A stretch of DNA of 64,000 nucleotides from the NCBI GenBank assembly GCA_018389105.1, contig JACATO010001759.1:62001-126000 (forward strand), in the 5' to 3' direction. How positions within the stretch are numbered: position 1 is the stretch's first letter; every line of letters starts with the position of its first letter. This DNA is from Nautilus pompilius. Taxonomy: Eukaryota > Mollusca > Cephalopoda > Nautilida > Nautilidae. Below the pieces are notes generated by a model that was not told the origin of the DNA, searched no databases, and saw nothing but the letters and a program-made list of their open reading frames with translations. Positions 12,582-26,200 of this stretch are shown piece by piece. The position numbers and the translations under genes are program-made.

Positions 12582-15500
12582 AATCAGACGTGTGCATGGT
12601 TTACAGAAAGGAACTAAGGCTTAATATTAGTCAGAGCAACTAAAATGTAAGAGTACAATAAGTGTGCTTATCAACTTGTTTTATATATAGATTATAAACA
12701 AAACAGTAACTTTTTGTATAAATATTCTTATAATTTTAAAAAAAAATATTAATGGGCTCTTCCAATGATAGTACATTATGGAGATAGTTCTGCATGACTA
12801 AGATTAATTATGCCCGCCCACAGTCACCTGATTCTTTTGCCATCATTTGAAGATCTACTTTTTGAAAATTCAAGTGTGGTATACATACACTCATGAAACA
12901 TCAAGTTCATTGCTGATGCAGGTATTGCATTGCAACACTCAGAAAATGAAGTAATTAACCCTTTTATACCATTCTAATACCACAAGAATTTCCCTGCAAT
13001 GTTCAGCACTTATAGTAGTAAAATCAGAAACATCACAGCAAAGTTAACTTCATCACTATGGGCTGCGTACTGAATAGTTGTACCAAACAGGGTGGATGGA
13101 GGCAGAGCTGATGCATTTCTGCTTTAGCATCACTGTCTTTTTGTTCAGATCATTTCAGCACAGATAAAACACATTTTTGCATATAACTTTACGATGAGAG
13201 ACTCCTTGAAAACTCATGCATGACAACTTCTGCACGCGCGCGCACACACAGTGGTGGTTTAATCAACATTGTGTGCTTGCCTCAGATGAGCGAACAATCA
13301 AGAATCCGTTGAATAAGAGAGAACTGTTAAAACATAGGGCAAATATCTGCCAGAGAATCATTCTTTTCATCAACATACTGTACGTGATCTTGAAATGCCA
13401 GTTAATGTCTTATTTCACAGTTCAACTTGCAGTCAGGGCTGGATGTCAGTATGTCTGTCCCCACAAGCAAGGATGTCATGAGGAATTATAAGTGTGTGGA
13501 GTATGTTCCTATACTAGTTCTTCAGTCAATGGACAACTAGTTAGCATCTCAAGTTTTGTTGCTGCACTAGTACCACGTCGGCAAGACTCCATTAGTGGTT
13601 AGGCTGTTTTCCAAAACCAAGTTCAGAATCCCACTGGCACTTCTGCATGGTACAGGAATGCCAAAACTCTTGAACAAAAACTAAAGTTTACAGATACATC
13701 CATGGAAAACAGAAACAAAAATAAAAATACAAAAACAACACCATATAAACTGTGGTGGACGGTACAGACATAACTCTATTGGTTCTTTGATTGTTTACAA
13801 GTAACACAGCACATGGGGAAAAGCATGGATGGGGGTTAAAACCGACCATGCACAACCAAAAACAGAACTGGCTCTTGCTGCAATCAGCAAAGTTGAGCTT
13901 TAAGAAATGCTGCTATCTCTGAAGTGAAATCTTCCAGGTCCATTATCTTAAGATTAATGAAGCATTTTTACACTACCACCAGCATCCATAGATTTCCAAT
14001 AGCATAACAATGTTTTAAACATCCCATTTCATACAGCCTATTAGAATTTCAACAACTACAATAAAGATGGTTGCTCGCTGATTAGTTAAGTAAATGGATG
14101 CAATAATCTTTTTAAAATATCATGTTAAAAAAAAAATAAATAGATAACCAGATTTTGGATCAATTAAACAAAAATAAAAATAGTAATGTATATTTTTGGT
14201 TAGTCTATGTATCTACTAAAAAAGTATTATTTTGGTTTTTCAGATAATAAAACAACAATTCCAGATACTAAAATTGTTCACTACAGCAAGGTAAAACCAC
14301 TTAATTATTGCATACATTTCACGTTAAACAGTTCCATTTTCAAAAGAGAGTTTTAAAATAGAACCTATGTAGGGGGGGTCTAACTATATATATATATTAA
14401 ACAACTGACATTTCATGTTGTATTGAAAACCAGGAATTGGCCAACCTTCAGATTTGGTGGGTGTTCCCCAAGATTGAGCTTGATGGGCAGAGAGACTTTC
14501 TATCGTCTGATATTTTTTGTATCAATCTTTTAAGGATGGCACTACATTTAAAAAAATCTAGGTATTCAGAATTAAATCTTATAACTACTGGGGTATGGGG
14601 AGAAAATTTACTTTAGCACCTCACCTGAGCGGTTTTCAGAAGCTGCTTCCCTTCCTAGTTAACAAGCCTGGCTTGAAGACCGTGTTCAGAATGATCTGAC
14701 TAATAAGTAAAACTAAAGAAAAGGTTATCCTACATGAATAATAAGCCAGACTATTTAACAGAAAGTTCCCACAATGATGTAGTTGTGAGGAAAACTATGT
14801 TGCAACTAAAACTCAATAAGTTCAGATATTGCAAAAGTTGAAAGCAACGATTGGACGACACTCATCAGATCACACAGACCACCTGAACAGCTCTAGCGTC
14901 CTCCCACCACTTATTTGTCATCGCTGTTTCAAAGTCATGATACTACAAACAAGAGCAAGAAAAGAAGAGGAAGAATGCTTCTATAAAACACTAATTATTT
15001 TGGCAATGCAATTCACGGCCTCATCCACCACAGAGGGTGTGACCCCTTTAAATGGACTGCTGGTTGGTTTGAGTCTCCACGCCTGAGCGAGCCACGATTT
15101 ATGAACCCAGTCACACTGCACAGTTTGTAAACAGTTTCTGCTGATACTGAATCCTCGGGGGGTCATAGGCGTTGGTAATGTTCCAGTTTGGGTTTTCTTT
15201 GATAGCATACAGACATTAAAAATAAAAAAAAAAAAACAATTTTACTGGTTGGCGTGAATAATCCTAGTAAGAATTTCTTTAAAATGCAATTTACTTTCAT
15301 TAGTATTACGAGAGGGAGAAAGAATAGTTTAGTACCTGAATATATGCTGTACTCCTCACCTGCAATCTGCACTAGAAAGAGTAGATCACAGCGCCTTATG
15401 GTGAACTCAGTGGTTCAGGTCTCAACTGTGCAGACAGAACGCTTGACTCCTGATTCAAGTCAAGTTTGCTGAAAGTCTGTCGTGTTGATATTAATCGGTA

Positions 15501-15785
15501 TGGTTTTCCTTTCTTTTTTTTTTTAAAAAAAAAGTGTATATATAACTGAAATAATAATAATAAATAAATTAAAATAAATAACCAAAGAAAATAAAGATAG
15601 TAGTAATAATTGATCCATTGATGAAGATTTGAATGAGGACTGAAATGCTATGACAGCACTGCCGTCCCTGCCCGCATAAAAATTACAAAATGCTCCCTGA
15701 GAACAGTCGAACAGGGCTAGCATGAGGTAGTTGTTTTCTATCTTCCAAGTATTATAGTACATAAACAACAGACTGGAGAAAAGTG

Positions 15786-15832
<47 letters not shown>
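15786..15832. repeat. (TAA)n microsatellite, about 15 units
   Basis: An almost uninterrupted run of ATA/TAA triplets in the candidate 3' UTR, 0.9 kb past the stop codon. Read on the minus strand it gives a poly-Leu open frame, which is spurious. Confidence 0.95.
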
Positions 15833-16573
15833 TACACAAAAGCTCTGACATAGGTACATACATCACTATGAAATGCATCAAATACTGTCTGAAGATGGGG
15901 TTGTTACATGCTAACAAAAGCTATTATGAGAACTCACAGTCGGGAAGCCAAGCCAGCCAGTTACTGTAGGAAGTAAAGTAGTGGTGGCACTTACTGTCCT
16001 GAAGATACTTAGGAAACAAAAAAACAAACAAATCTCTGACTTGAGTCCCATAAAGAATAACATCATAACACGTTCAACAAAATATTCTTACGGTGCCTGT
16101 TCGACACACCAGGTGGCATCCCAGGAAAAAGCTGCCAAATGAATCTTTCTTTCGTTATATTTTTTTTTTTTTAAAAAAAAAGTGCCTCGTGATGAATGGC
16201 CCCTCTGACGGCAAGAATGTCACCTGCTTTAATTTCTTTTTTTTAAAAATCTGACTCCTGTACAAAAGGGAATCCAACACACTAAATGATTTCGATACAA
16301 AGGACTGACTGACTGATAGATACTATGATCCTTAACAAGGATATACCCACATACTAGACCGTGTATCCAACTACAGGTCGGATCATACACCACTGTTGTG
16401 TTTCTTTACACTCCAGACAGCTTGCTGGTCTACCCTGTTTTCCTTCCATGCCACAAGGAAGTGACATTCTCTTAACTGCCAGCATTCTACACAGAAACAG
16501 GAATAGGTAGGAGTTGTGGGAGAAATTGAGAGTTCGAGGGGTTAGAAGGAAAAGGGGGACTGTGATTGAATAA

Positions 16574-16581
16574 TATGTACA
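16574..16581 (-). promoter_or_regulatory. Pumilio-type element TGTACATA in the 3' UTR
   Basis: The minus strand reads TGTACATA, an exact fit to the Pumilio consensus UGUANAUA, about 130 nt past the stop codon and next to an AT dinucleotide run. The match is short and could be chance; position in the proximal 3' UTR is what makes it worth noting. Confidence 0.35.
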
Positions 16582-16713
16582 TATATATATATAAAAAAAG
16601 AAGAAAAAAATTCTGAAAAATACCCGCATCTGTTGGAGAGGGTTAGTCTGCCTGTATACCCTTACAAGGTACTGACTGACTGACTGAGTCCCGTCCATGA
16701 AATATCAGCTCCT

Positions 16714-17289
16714 TTATACCACACAGCCGTCTTTACTGGTCAGGTCGAGGGCTTGTAAACTTGTGGATTCGAGGTCACTGTGTTGTGTGTAGGTCGCTTC
16801 ACCATTCTGGTGACATGATGAAACATTTGTCCACTGGGGTGTTGGTGAGGTATTGTTGCTACTCCGAGTTCCCACTGCTGCAGTGGCCACACCTCTGGGG
16901 CCGGGTGTTGAGGTAGTCACGCAAACGTCCTGCCACGCGCCCCCTATGGTTGTCGCTGATGAGTGCACGCCAGTCTCTGGTGACCCACCCTGCTGCAGAC
17001 TTGAGGTAACAGGTTGTATGCTGCTAGAGTCACAGGGCTCCCTGCCAGCCCCAGCAGCCTGCGGAGATTTCGCAGCATCGCTTATGGCGGCGGCGGCAGC
17101 AGTGACAACAGCCATCTCCTCTGAAACATTTCCACTGCTGGTCTTGTCTGTGTTAACGCTGTGGTCGATGTCCTCCAGAGATCCAAGTGGCTGCTCGGTG
17201 GAAGGGTCCAAGGAAGATCGTTCTGGAATGCTAACTACCTGTTGTTGGATGCCAGAGGCCATCAACAGTGGCACCATCTGGTCTATGCC
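16714..17289 (-). CDS. PRTG: Exon R: C-terminal tail and stop codon
   Basis: Last coding exon, phase 0 in, 191 codons plus stop, acceptor TTTCTGCAG. It encodes GIDQMVPLLMASG then a low-complexity Ser/Thr/Ala-rich tail, including an Ala run (TAAAAAISDAAKS). The last residues are LDLTSKDGCVV, a possible C-terminal PDZ ligand of the hydrophobic type (inference). Nothing like the proline-rich DCC/neogenin P3 end is seen. This stretch is more GC-rich than its surroundings, as expected for a coding exon. Confidence 0.88.
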   Translation of the reverse strand, partial: GIDQMVPLLMASGIQQQVVSIPERSSLDPSTEQPLGSLEDIDHSVNTDKTSSGNVSEEMAVVTAAAAAISDAAKSPQAAGAGREPCDSSSIQPVTSSLQQGGSPETGVHSSATTIGGAWQDVCVTTSTPGPRGVATAAVGTRSSNNTSPTPQWTNVSSCHQNGEATYTQHSDLESTSLQALDLTSKDGCVV

Positions 17290-20200
17290 CTGCAGAAAAA
17301 GATAGCAACACCATTAAACAACCAACCACAGTACAGTCTGGAGATAACTTTCATACAATACCATGACCTGAAACAATGCTAAGATGTCCCCAGAAAGTTT
17401 GGTTTGGGTCATGTGCAGGGAGCAACTTTACATCAATGTAGAACAGGTGTCAGAAATGGTGACAACAGCATTGGGGGGAGGGTAGGAAGAGAATCAAGTA
17501 GCCAATTTCAAATGCATCCCACTGATGGAGGTAGTGGATCAATCTCAATTTGCTAGGACAAAGTTAAAACATCTAATGCACTTCTAGCTTAGCAATTCCA
17601 GCCACAACAAACTAAAGAAATTTAATATCCTCACAATGCAACTGAACTATAACCATCAAGGTTCATGTGTTGTTTTTACGCAACTCATTTTATATTTACC
17701 ACATATATTCTATTAACTACTAAGCAAACGTTTCCAGAATGTTGGGAGCAGTTATTATTGGAAGGTTTTTGAACATGTAACTCTAAAAATGTCCACCTAC
17801 CTGCCAAAATCATGTGAGTGAAGAAACAAGTGATTTTTTAAAATAACTGATGATTACCTGGTAAAGGAGAAAATTTGTTTACCAAAAGAATTTTTCCCCA
17901 ATTTTCTCATAATTTCTGAATACCCAACTGGCAGATTAAGAATGAGCAACAAACTCTAGATAGCTATGAGGAGAGGTCATAGGAACACATGAAGTTGATT
18001 TTATGGGGATAAGAAATTATCATATTTGGAGACAGATTACAAGTTTCACACAAAAACTACCTTAAAGTCAAATTACAACAGGCTGTGGTGAGTGCTGTCG
18101 CCCCTGGACCCCAACAGGTCCGAGTGCTCCAATGTGCAAGTAATTCAGATGTAATAAAGGGACATAAACATTTAATATTTTGCATGAGTGTTCTTTCCAG
18201 AAATGGAAACCCCAACACCGGAGAGAGGGAGGGAACGTCAAAAAGGACACGGGCTCCATTACTGCTGCCATTACCTGATTTTCGCCAGCTGACTTTGGTT
18301 CCAGAGCACAGCTCGAGATGAAGCTAGTGACGTGTCCATTTGGCACGTGGCCATTCTTGAGACTGCCTGAGATGACAATGCCATTCATGTGCATGGAGCT
18401 TGAAGACAGAATCAGCTTGCCTCCTCCCTTGCGAACAGACAGACAGAGGTGAGAAAAGGTCAGTCAACCACTAGGTACACAAACAATTGCAAAGATAGCA
18501 TTATTAGTTTTTCATCACAGAAACCTAAATAATAAGTTAGAAATGGTGAAAACTGGTCACCTTCACATCTTGATATTTTTTGAGTAGTTTCAGCACTAAA
18601 AAGATACCTCAGCAATGGTGTGAATCATGGCCATCATTAAGGCAGCAACAAGGGGACAGTTTGTCCGTCTTTAAAATTATGACCATTTGATATGCTTCCT
18701 TTATCTTCATTAGAATTTTATGAAAAGCTTCCAATATTAAACTCCAATCAAACTCTGAAAGTGCTCAAATCAGCAGTGAACATCATGAACCCAGCCAACC
18801 ATTACACTTATCATGAGGATGATGTTATACAAGAGCTAATGGAGACTGACTGAAATCCATCATCCCAATAACCTTTCACTCTACAACTAGCAGCCGGAAG
18901 GACACCAGCAGTGGGAACCTTCCTAAGGAAATTAACTCCTCTTTAAGTATCACTATGCAAAAATCTGAAATTATTAATAAAAATTAAGCTCCCATAAACA
19001 TGAAAATGTGTAATTAAAAAAAAAAATTTGTTTAACTTAAATTTCCACTGTTTACAGTCCATATTAATTGATAGAAAAGCTTTGTAACCATGAAAACCAC
19101 CAATTATAAAAATTTTAGTTTGTATTTTAGCAAAACAAAATCAGGATAAACCTGGAATATTCTAAGAGTTCTAGAAATCTGGCACTGACTAGCTTGTGAA
19201 GGCCCAGTGATGAAGTATGCACTTACTTTTGAGTCAGATTTCTCATTTTCAGGCAGGTGAACAAGCATTGGTGTCCGAGACTCCAGCTCATGCAAATTTG
19301 CTGAACAGAAACCCGAAGCCTCTGGATTCTGGTTTCCATGAGACAGAATATGTCCATTGAGGCGCTGATGGATGGGAGATGGTGGTCTGTTATTTGTAAA
19401 GCATCTACAAGCAGAACATTTTGGAAGTTAACTGCACCCAACCACTTGACATCTATCTGTAGGCCACAAATTACCTCAGGGGAAAATTTACCAATCTCTC
19501 TCCAAAAATAACACCAGGCAGGAGCACACAAGTTTCTAAACAATGTAATGATCACCTACCTACCCCACACATTAAACCAGGACTTGAAGAGGACAATTCT
19601 ACAGACCCAATGTCTACTACTTATTCTAATAGTAGTAATATTAATGGAAACAGAGACTCTTGGCTTTGGAGACCTACAATCTGTCACAGGTTTACCGTAC
19701 CAACAGATGTTTCAATGACTCATCACTTCACCTCAAAACTAACAAAACACACAATAAGATGATAACTGGTATCTTTTTTTACATAATTATGACCTATAAT
19801 CCAGTCCCATAAGAAAGAAAAGTGACTTTGTCCCTGACTTATATATATATATACCACTATTATCCCAAATACATATTTGCCTAAACTGGGTTACACAGCC
19901 ATCCCTTGGAAAACACTACAGCAGGCTCGCTCGCTCGCTAACTGCAATTATCTTCAGGAAAATGGAGTAATATGCCACACATGTGGAACCAGTGCAGCTT
20001 GGAAAACATTCAGTGGATTTGGACCTCCACGGGTAAAATAAAAAAGCCCATCGAGCTGCAAACTTGGATTAGATCACCATCGATAACAACAGATTCCATT
20101 CCTACAAGCTCTGCATGATTCTCCAACCAAATGATGGAAAGGACTATTTAGCACAAATAAATTACGTAATAGACGTACATGTGCAAAGTCTACGCTATCT

Positions 20201-23200
20201 AAGTCATTATTATAGCCAGGATCTGTAAGAATAAACTATAACATTTTTTCACAATTGGAATATTAGATGTACGCAATAACCTAGAAAATACAGTAGCTCA
20301 CGCATGCATGCATGCACAGGACTGCTTACATTTATCAATACTGTTGACTTCTGGCAGTCAGCCAGTTCTAGAAAACAGGGTTGTAAATAAGGAAACAATT
20401 CTTTACATTTAAATCAAAAGTAAAAAGGTCAGGGCATTTATGTCAGCAACACTGCACGCACCCAACTAAATGATTACCTGTGCCTGAGACGAACGATAAT
20501 AATGCAGATGAAGATGCAGATGATTCCTGTGGTAATCCCGAGGATGATCCCTAACTGCTGCTTGTGCCGCAAGGAATCTGGCAGATCAGTATCAGGTTTC
20601 TGGTTGGCTTTAAAAAAAAAAAAAAAAAGTTAAGAAGTCAACCATTAATGAGTCTCTGGAAACAACAATTTCATCAATGAAGAAGAAAAGCATCAATTCA
20701 CAATCCATTGCTATTGTTAAAATTCTGACCAAGAACCAGACCAAAAAAAGCCGACTTACGTTTGCTTGTTACTGCAGTGGACACAGAAGGGTGACATTGG
20801 TCTATTGGTGGTGAGCATTTTAATTTAATCTCAAATACAGCAGAGAACCGTCCACCACCAGCATTTGTGTTGGCCCGCATCTTCATGTAGTACATACCGC
20901 CATGCAGGCCTTCTACTACTGCAGAGGTGACCGATCCTGTAGGAAAATAGCGACAAAAATTTAGTGTCTGTTCCCTCTTTCTTATAGCAGATGAAATGAC
21001 AACTGGACTGAAGTTCCACCTAAATGTTACAATGCCAACAAAACAAGATTCCTAAACTGATGCCTGTTTAACATCATTTTTTTTTTTTTGACAGAAATTT
21101 GACTTCATCACAAATTAAGCTCGAGAAGTTTGTTACTACTCATTCCTCTGGAATCATCTAGTTACTGAACAATTTTTGTATCCATTAATAATATTCGCAG
21201 ATAAATTTAACTGCCGAAAAAGCTACAATAGGGAGGGTGATCATGCTAAGTGCAGCAGTTCCTGCATCATACATCAGATGAGAATGGATGGCAGAGTCTT
21301 CATTTACTCTGGTGTACTTTGGTTAATCTGTGTGTGTGTGTGTGTATATATATATATAGATAAATTACAGAACGTACATTTTCCTCTTCTTGAAGATTTG
21401 CTGTTAACTGAACTTTCTTCTAAAATAGAAACTCGGGAACACTGCCCTTCTTTTTCATTTAATCCAGTTTCCAAACTGTCTGCTGTACCTAAGTCGGTGC
21501 GCGCCGCTACAGGCTGGGTTTTATATCGTTAAACTGAGCCGACTGGTGGTGGGCCACAGGGCAACAAGGATGACCCCCAAAATTCTTTATTTTCTCAGTC
21601 AAAAGAAAAAAAAAAACAAACAAAACAAGGCATTACCATTTTTCAAGACCTGTTTCCAAGCTGAATCAGGCTCGTTCTTATTTTTCGTGTACAAGATGGT
21701 GTATGACAAGATGACCCCTGTTGTCTGAGGCGGTGGCTGCCAGTTAATTTGCACTTTGCCCGGACCAATCCACAGCCACTGCACATTGACCGGTACATAG
21801 GGAACTGTGGTGTAAGAAGAGAGAAAATCTTACCCAACTGGAACAACAGTGCAGGAAGACAGACAGACTGAGCCCATACCCGAAATAATCTCCAGCATCA
21901 GCAGCAATTATGAGAAAAGCAACATTCAAACCAACCCTTGCCCTTATGCCGTTAGTACATGGACCACAGCCTCATACAGATATCTGCCAACCGTTATTCT
22001 TAGCTGCTTCAAGGAGCCCCACCGTCAGATCTAACTGGGCACATGACACCGACACAGTAAGCAAATCACTTTACCTTGTAGTCTTTCCCTCAGGAGGTGG
22101 AACTGACATCTATGGAGACGTTTCTAATTATTTTTTTTAAGTCCAGATAATCCAAGTAAATTTTATTTCTCAAAATTCAGATGAAAAAAAAGTACATTCA
22201 TATATAAAACCATGCATATAACAGAATGACAAAACAAATATATATATATGTATAATATTTTTTTTAAATGTTTGGTACAAGAGTAGACGCTATCTTATAT
22301 ATGGCATAACTTGTAGAGGTGGCTAAAACAGATTTAAAAAATATCTCCAAACAAGGGAGAGTCTTTGTTTATAAACAGTGTGCTTTGACAAAATGGTGCC
22401 CACACATTTACAGTTAAAATCAGATCGCCCTATGCATTCCAAACTGTGTATAATGTCAGCCTCCCTCTCCCAGTCCGCCAATGCGGGTGATCAGCAGGCA
22501 GATGGCAGGATCTCTCTCCACTTGAGACAATAAAAATACCCGTGTGAGATTATTCACCTGAGGCACCATTCTGTGACATAGCTATTTTGTTAAATCAGAA
22601 TGCTTTAAGAACATCTAAAAGACTAAGAAAAAACAAAACAAAAACCCCACATTAAGCAATAACTTAATTTATTTTCTGTTTGACTTATGGTAGTCAGATA
22701 TTCTCAAGTTGGGGCCTGGCTGAGTGAACCCTGAGAGCACTTGGTTAAGTGGAGATGTACTGAACGCGAGATGCGCAGACAAAGAGCGGGGAACGGAAAC
22801 CTGAGAAAACACCACCACGAATTCAAAACTTCAGTGACAAAGCCCCTTTAAGAATCAATCAGACCAAAACCTGGAGGACGGACTCTCGCAGTGGGGAGAG
22901 AGGAATCAAGACTAAATTCACTGTAAGAGAATGAAAGAGTTCTTGAAACACCGTTCTGCAGCAAGGAATCTCTGCCAAACGGAAGATTAAAACAATTTGG
23001 TAACGTTTTTGGACGACTCTTTACACAAAAACTTTTTGAAACTTTGAAAAAAATGCGAAGGCGAGAAACTTTGCAGTAGACAATATAGGTGATCCATGCA
23101 TAGTAGGGTTAATATTTATTACACTTCTTTCTTTTAAATATTTCCTTTAAAATCTTTTCCAATGTAAGGAATCATGCAGTCAAAAAAAAAACTCCTGACA

Positions 23201-26200
23201 CATGCACATTTTGCAATCGTCACATTGAACATAAAATCTTAGAAAAAGTTCTCTCTCATTTTATTTTCTGCCAAGTTCGCTTTTAAGAAACTACAGCTGG
23301 CGATGATTTTGATCCGTCTCACCATCCTCCGACAGTGGAGGTACTCGCGAACCCGCAAGACATCGGAACTGAATTTCACTGAAATAAAGAATAAAATGAA
23401 ATGAATACAAGTGGATTAGCATTTCAAATGTCCAATAAAAACAATTGACAAAGCTGTAAAATGTTTTCTTTTAAATACAAAAATTAACAACAACAGACAT
23501 GCACAAAAGCTGCCTAACCATGTAGATGTTAGTCAACTCACCAAATGTGAAAGATCTTGAGGGCCGTGAAAGTTTGTTAAATGTCACCACACTACCCAAC
23601 CAGTGTACCATGCAGTCATATCGATCCACTGGACAAGTGGTCAGACCTCCCCCTACTTACCCATGTCAAGACACTTTTCAGAGTTTATTTATAGTAATTA
23701 GAATAAATATAAACAATTATGTATATTGTTAACATAACCATACGAATGCCATATTTAATTTTTCTTTTATTTCAGTTTGGCTAAACCAGAAATAGATTGG
23801 CTAATTATTTAACAAGCCTTTTAGCCAAATCGCTAAAGAATTTCTTGGCACCAGCACTGCTGCCACCAAACCAAAAAGCTATCTGATTCCTGGGAAAAAC
23901 GAGTGAAACCTTACAAGAGACCACACTATTAGAAAGCAAAATCAATACAATCCTCTCGCAATTCCGACTCCCACTGATGCTCTGAGGGCCACCAAATGCC
24001 ACCTCATTGCCCATTGAGATGAAGTAATCATTTACCACTCAATCGTAAGAATTAATTTTTTATTTAGCCCTGACAAGACTATTTTAGTTATTAACTACAC
24101 AGAGTCACTGATTTTAGAAATCTAAAATACTTTCTCAAACCCATTTCAATATATATATCTGGCACTGGTTGTGTGCACTTCAAAGTTTGTACAGTACAAT
24201 GCCATCTAATTCATTTTCTAGATTTTTCCTTTTTTTCTTCTAAAAACCTATTAATGCCTAACCTTACCAAGGGGAAATAACCCAAAAGTTATTACTACTA
24301 TTTTTTTTTTTTTTAAAAAAATTTTCATTTCTTAGAAATTCTGTGAAAATAACATGTGGACACATTTTACAGGAACTACTTTCAACATTCTAAATAAAGG
24401 CATCATTACCTTAATTAAAATTCTTAAAAACAACAAAGTGCATTAGTAGGTTATCTCCCCTTGGCGGTTTCAACAGATAAAGGGTTTAAAAAGAATTTAC
24501 ATACCAAGTTCCTTTAGCTTCTGGTCTGAGTAATTTCATTCTTGTCTTCAAAGCATTTCCCAAATTCATGATGGCATCCAATAACAGAATAACTATCAAG
24601 CTTCTTCATTAGCGCTGATCCATCATAAGATCAGTAAATGTTTCTTGTGGATTCCAAACATAGCAAGAGCCAGTTTTCAATAATTACTGGCATCAATGTT
24701 CACAATGTGCCCGGCCTACAAATGACATACATTCCCACAACAAAAAACAGAAAAATAAAATTGTATGTATATAAAATTTGTGAAATGCACAATTCTGAAT
24801 GTTTAGTTTGTTTTTTTTCTTTCAGAAAACAGCATCCAATCTCTGAGTTGATATAATTACATTAATATTTCTGTTTCTCTCAAAACGTTATTTTAAAAGA
24901 CAGACACAAACAAAGTTTTATGTAAACAATTACACACTTTCACAGTAGAGTAATCCATGACAAGTTTAATACCAGTTTGCTTCTTGATATACATCATCTC
25001 TGCCCAAAACAAAGCCAATAATATTCCTTATTACAGATTGAGAATCCCTTATCCGAAATCCTTGGGCCGAATGAGTTTCGGATTCCGGAATACAGATATA
25101 CCGGCATAATTTGGTAGCTAACCCACTGGGGAGTGGGGGACTGGGCAAACTGCATATGGATACATAGAGGTAGTTGTGCATGAAACCATAAGAAAGGTAA
25201 GCTGTCACTACGGTACTGTAGGGGTATGTGCAGGCCTTCTCGACATTTTCAAAGTATATTCACACCAACAAGAAAGCACGAAAATTACGGTGAGTAATGC
25301 CCCATACGTCGTCCAGCAATCTTCTGGAGTATCCCACTGTAGATGCTCCGAAAATATTTCAGATTTTGGAGCTTTTTTGGTTTTCAGAAGATTCTCGACC
25401 TGTATTTATACCTTCTATGCTTTTTTTACAAGCAGTGTTCTATTTTTCTAACCCCTAAACCTTAAAAAAAGTGAATAAAAATGAATCCACTATCTTTACC
25501 ATTGGAGCTTGTAGATATTACTAATAATCAGGTTGGCTATAAGATATCAATCATTTAAACTATATTCTTACATCACCAGCTGTAATATACAACTCTCACA
25601 GACTTAACAATTAAGTTACCTATATTACCTAGTATTTATGAAATAATTTAATACCACACACACACATACAAAATAAAAACTACATGTAAAGCAGTTTTTA
25701 AATGGTTTGAATTATAAAAATATGCCTTCTCTAACAAATCCAAAATGTTACTGTTTTGTTTCTAAATTCTTCAAATGCTATTGTTGTTTAAATATTCAGA
25801 ACTTCTCAAGTGCTTCTGCCTTCTTTCAAATGTACAAAATCCACTGATATCTAGTCTCCAGCTGATGAGGCATCCAGTAAGAAGCCTACTGCCACATTCA
25901 ATGAACCAACACCCTGGAACCTTATCAATATTCGACTGTGACCTGTTTCTTCCATCATTTCAGTTCTAAAAAAAAAAAACTGAACAGGAACAAAAACTTA
26001 GCTAAGTAATATATGATGAAGCTGTAAGCATTTGCACTATCCATCGCCACACTTTGGCTTCATTTTTCTCCAAACAGTGTATTAGTAACAAGACTTTATT
26101 AAAGCCATTTTTATATGAACTGAGAATGTAGTCTTCTAAACAATCATTCCACACCAAAAAAATAAAAATTGTAATTTATTTCACTTATTAGCATTTTTCT

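Larger units (their letters stand above)
9750..16713 (-). other. PRTG: Candidate long 3' UTR of the receptor gene
   Basis: About 7 kb downstream of the stop codon on the minus strand hold no other credible gene and no recognised transposon, only homopolymers and microsatellites. A poly(A) signal with a good GT-rich downstream stretch sits at its far end (9765-9770). A very long 3' UTR is therefore plausible, but another AATAAA at 10774-10779, or an undetected earlier signal, could end the transcript sooner. The real end cannot be fixed from sequence alone. Confidence 0.4.

Noticed and set aside
15523-15837. Minus-strand open frame with a poly-Leu start
   Set aside because: The Leu run is a translation of the TAA microsatellite at 15786-15832.
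16853-17305. 150-codon plus-strand open frame
   Set aside because: It is the antisense shadow of coding exon R, whose frame is supported by splice sites and by phase with exon Q.
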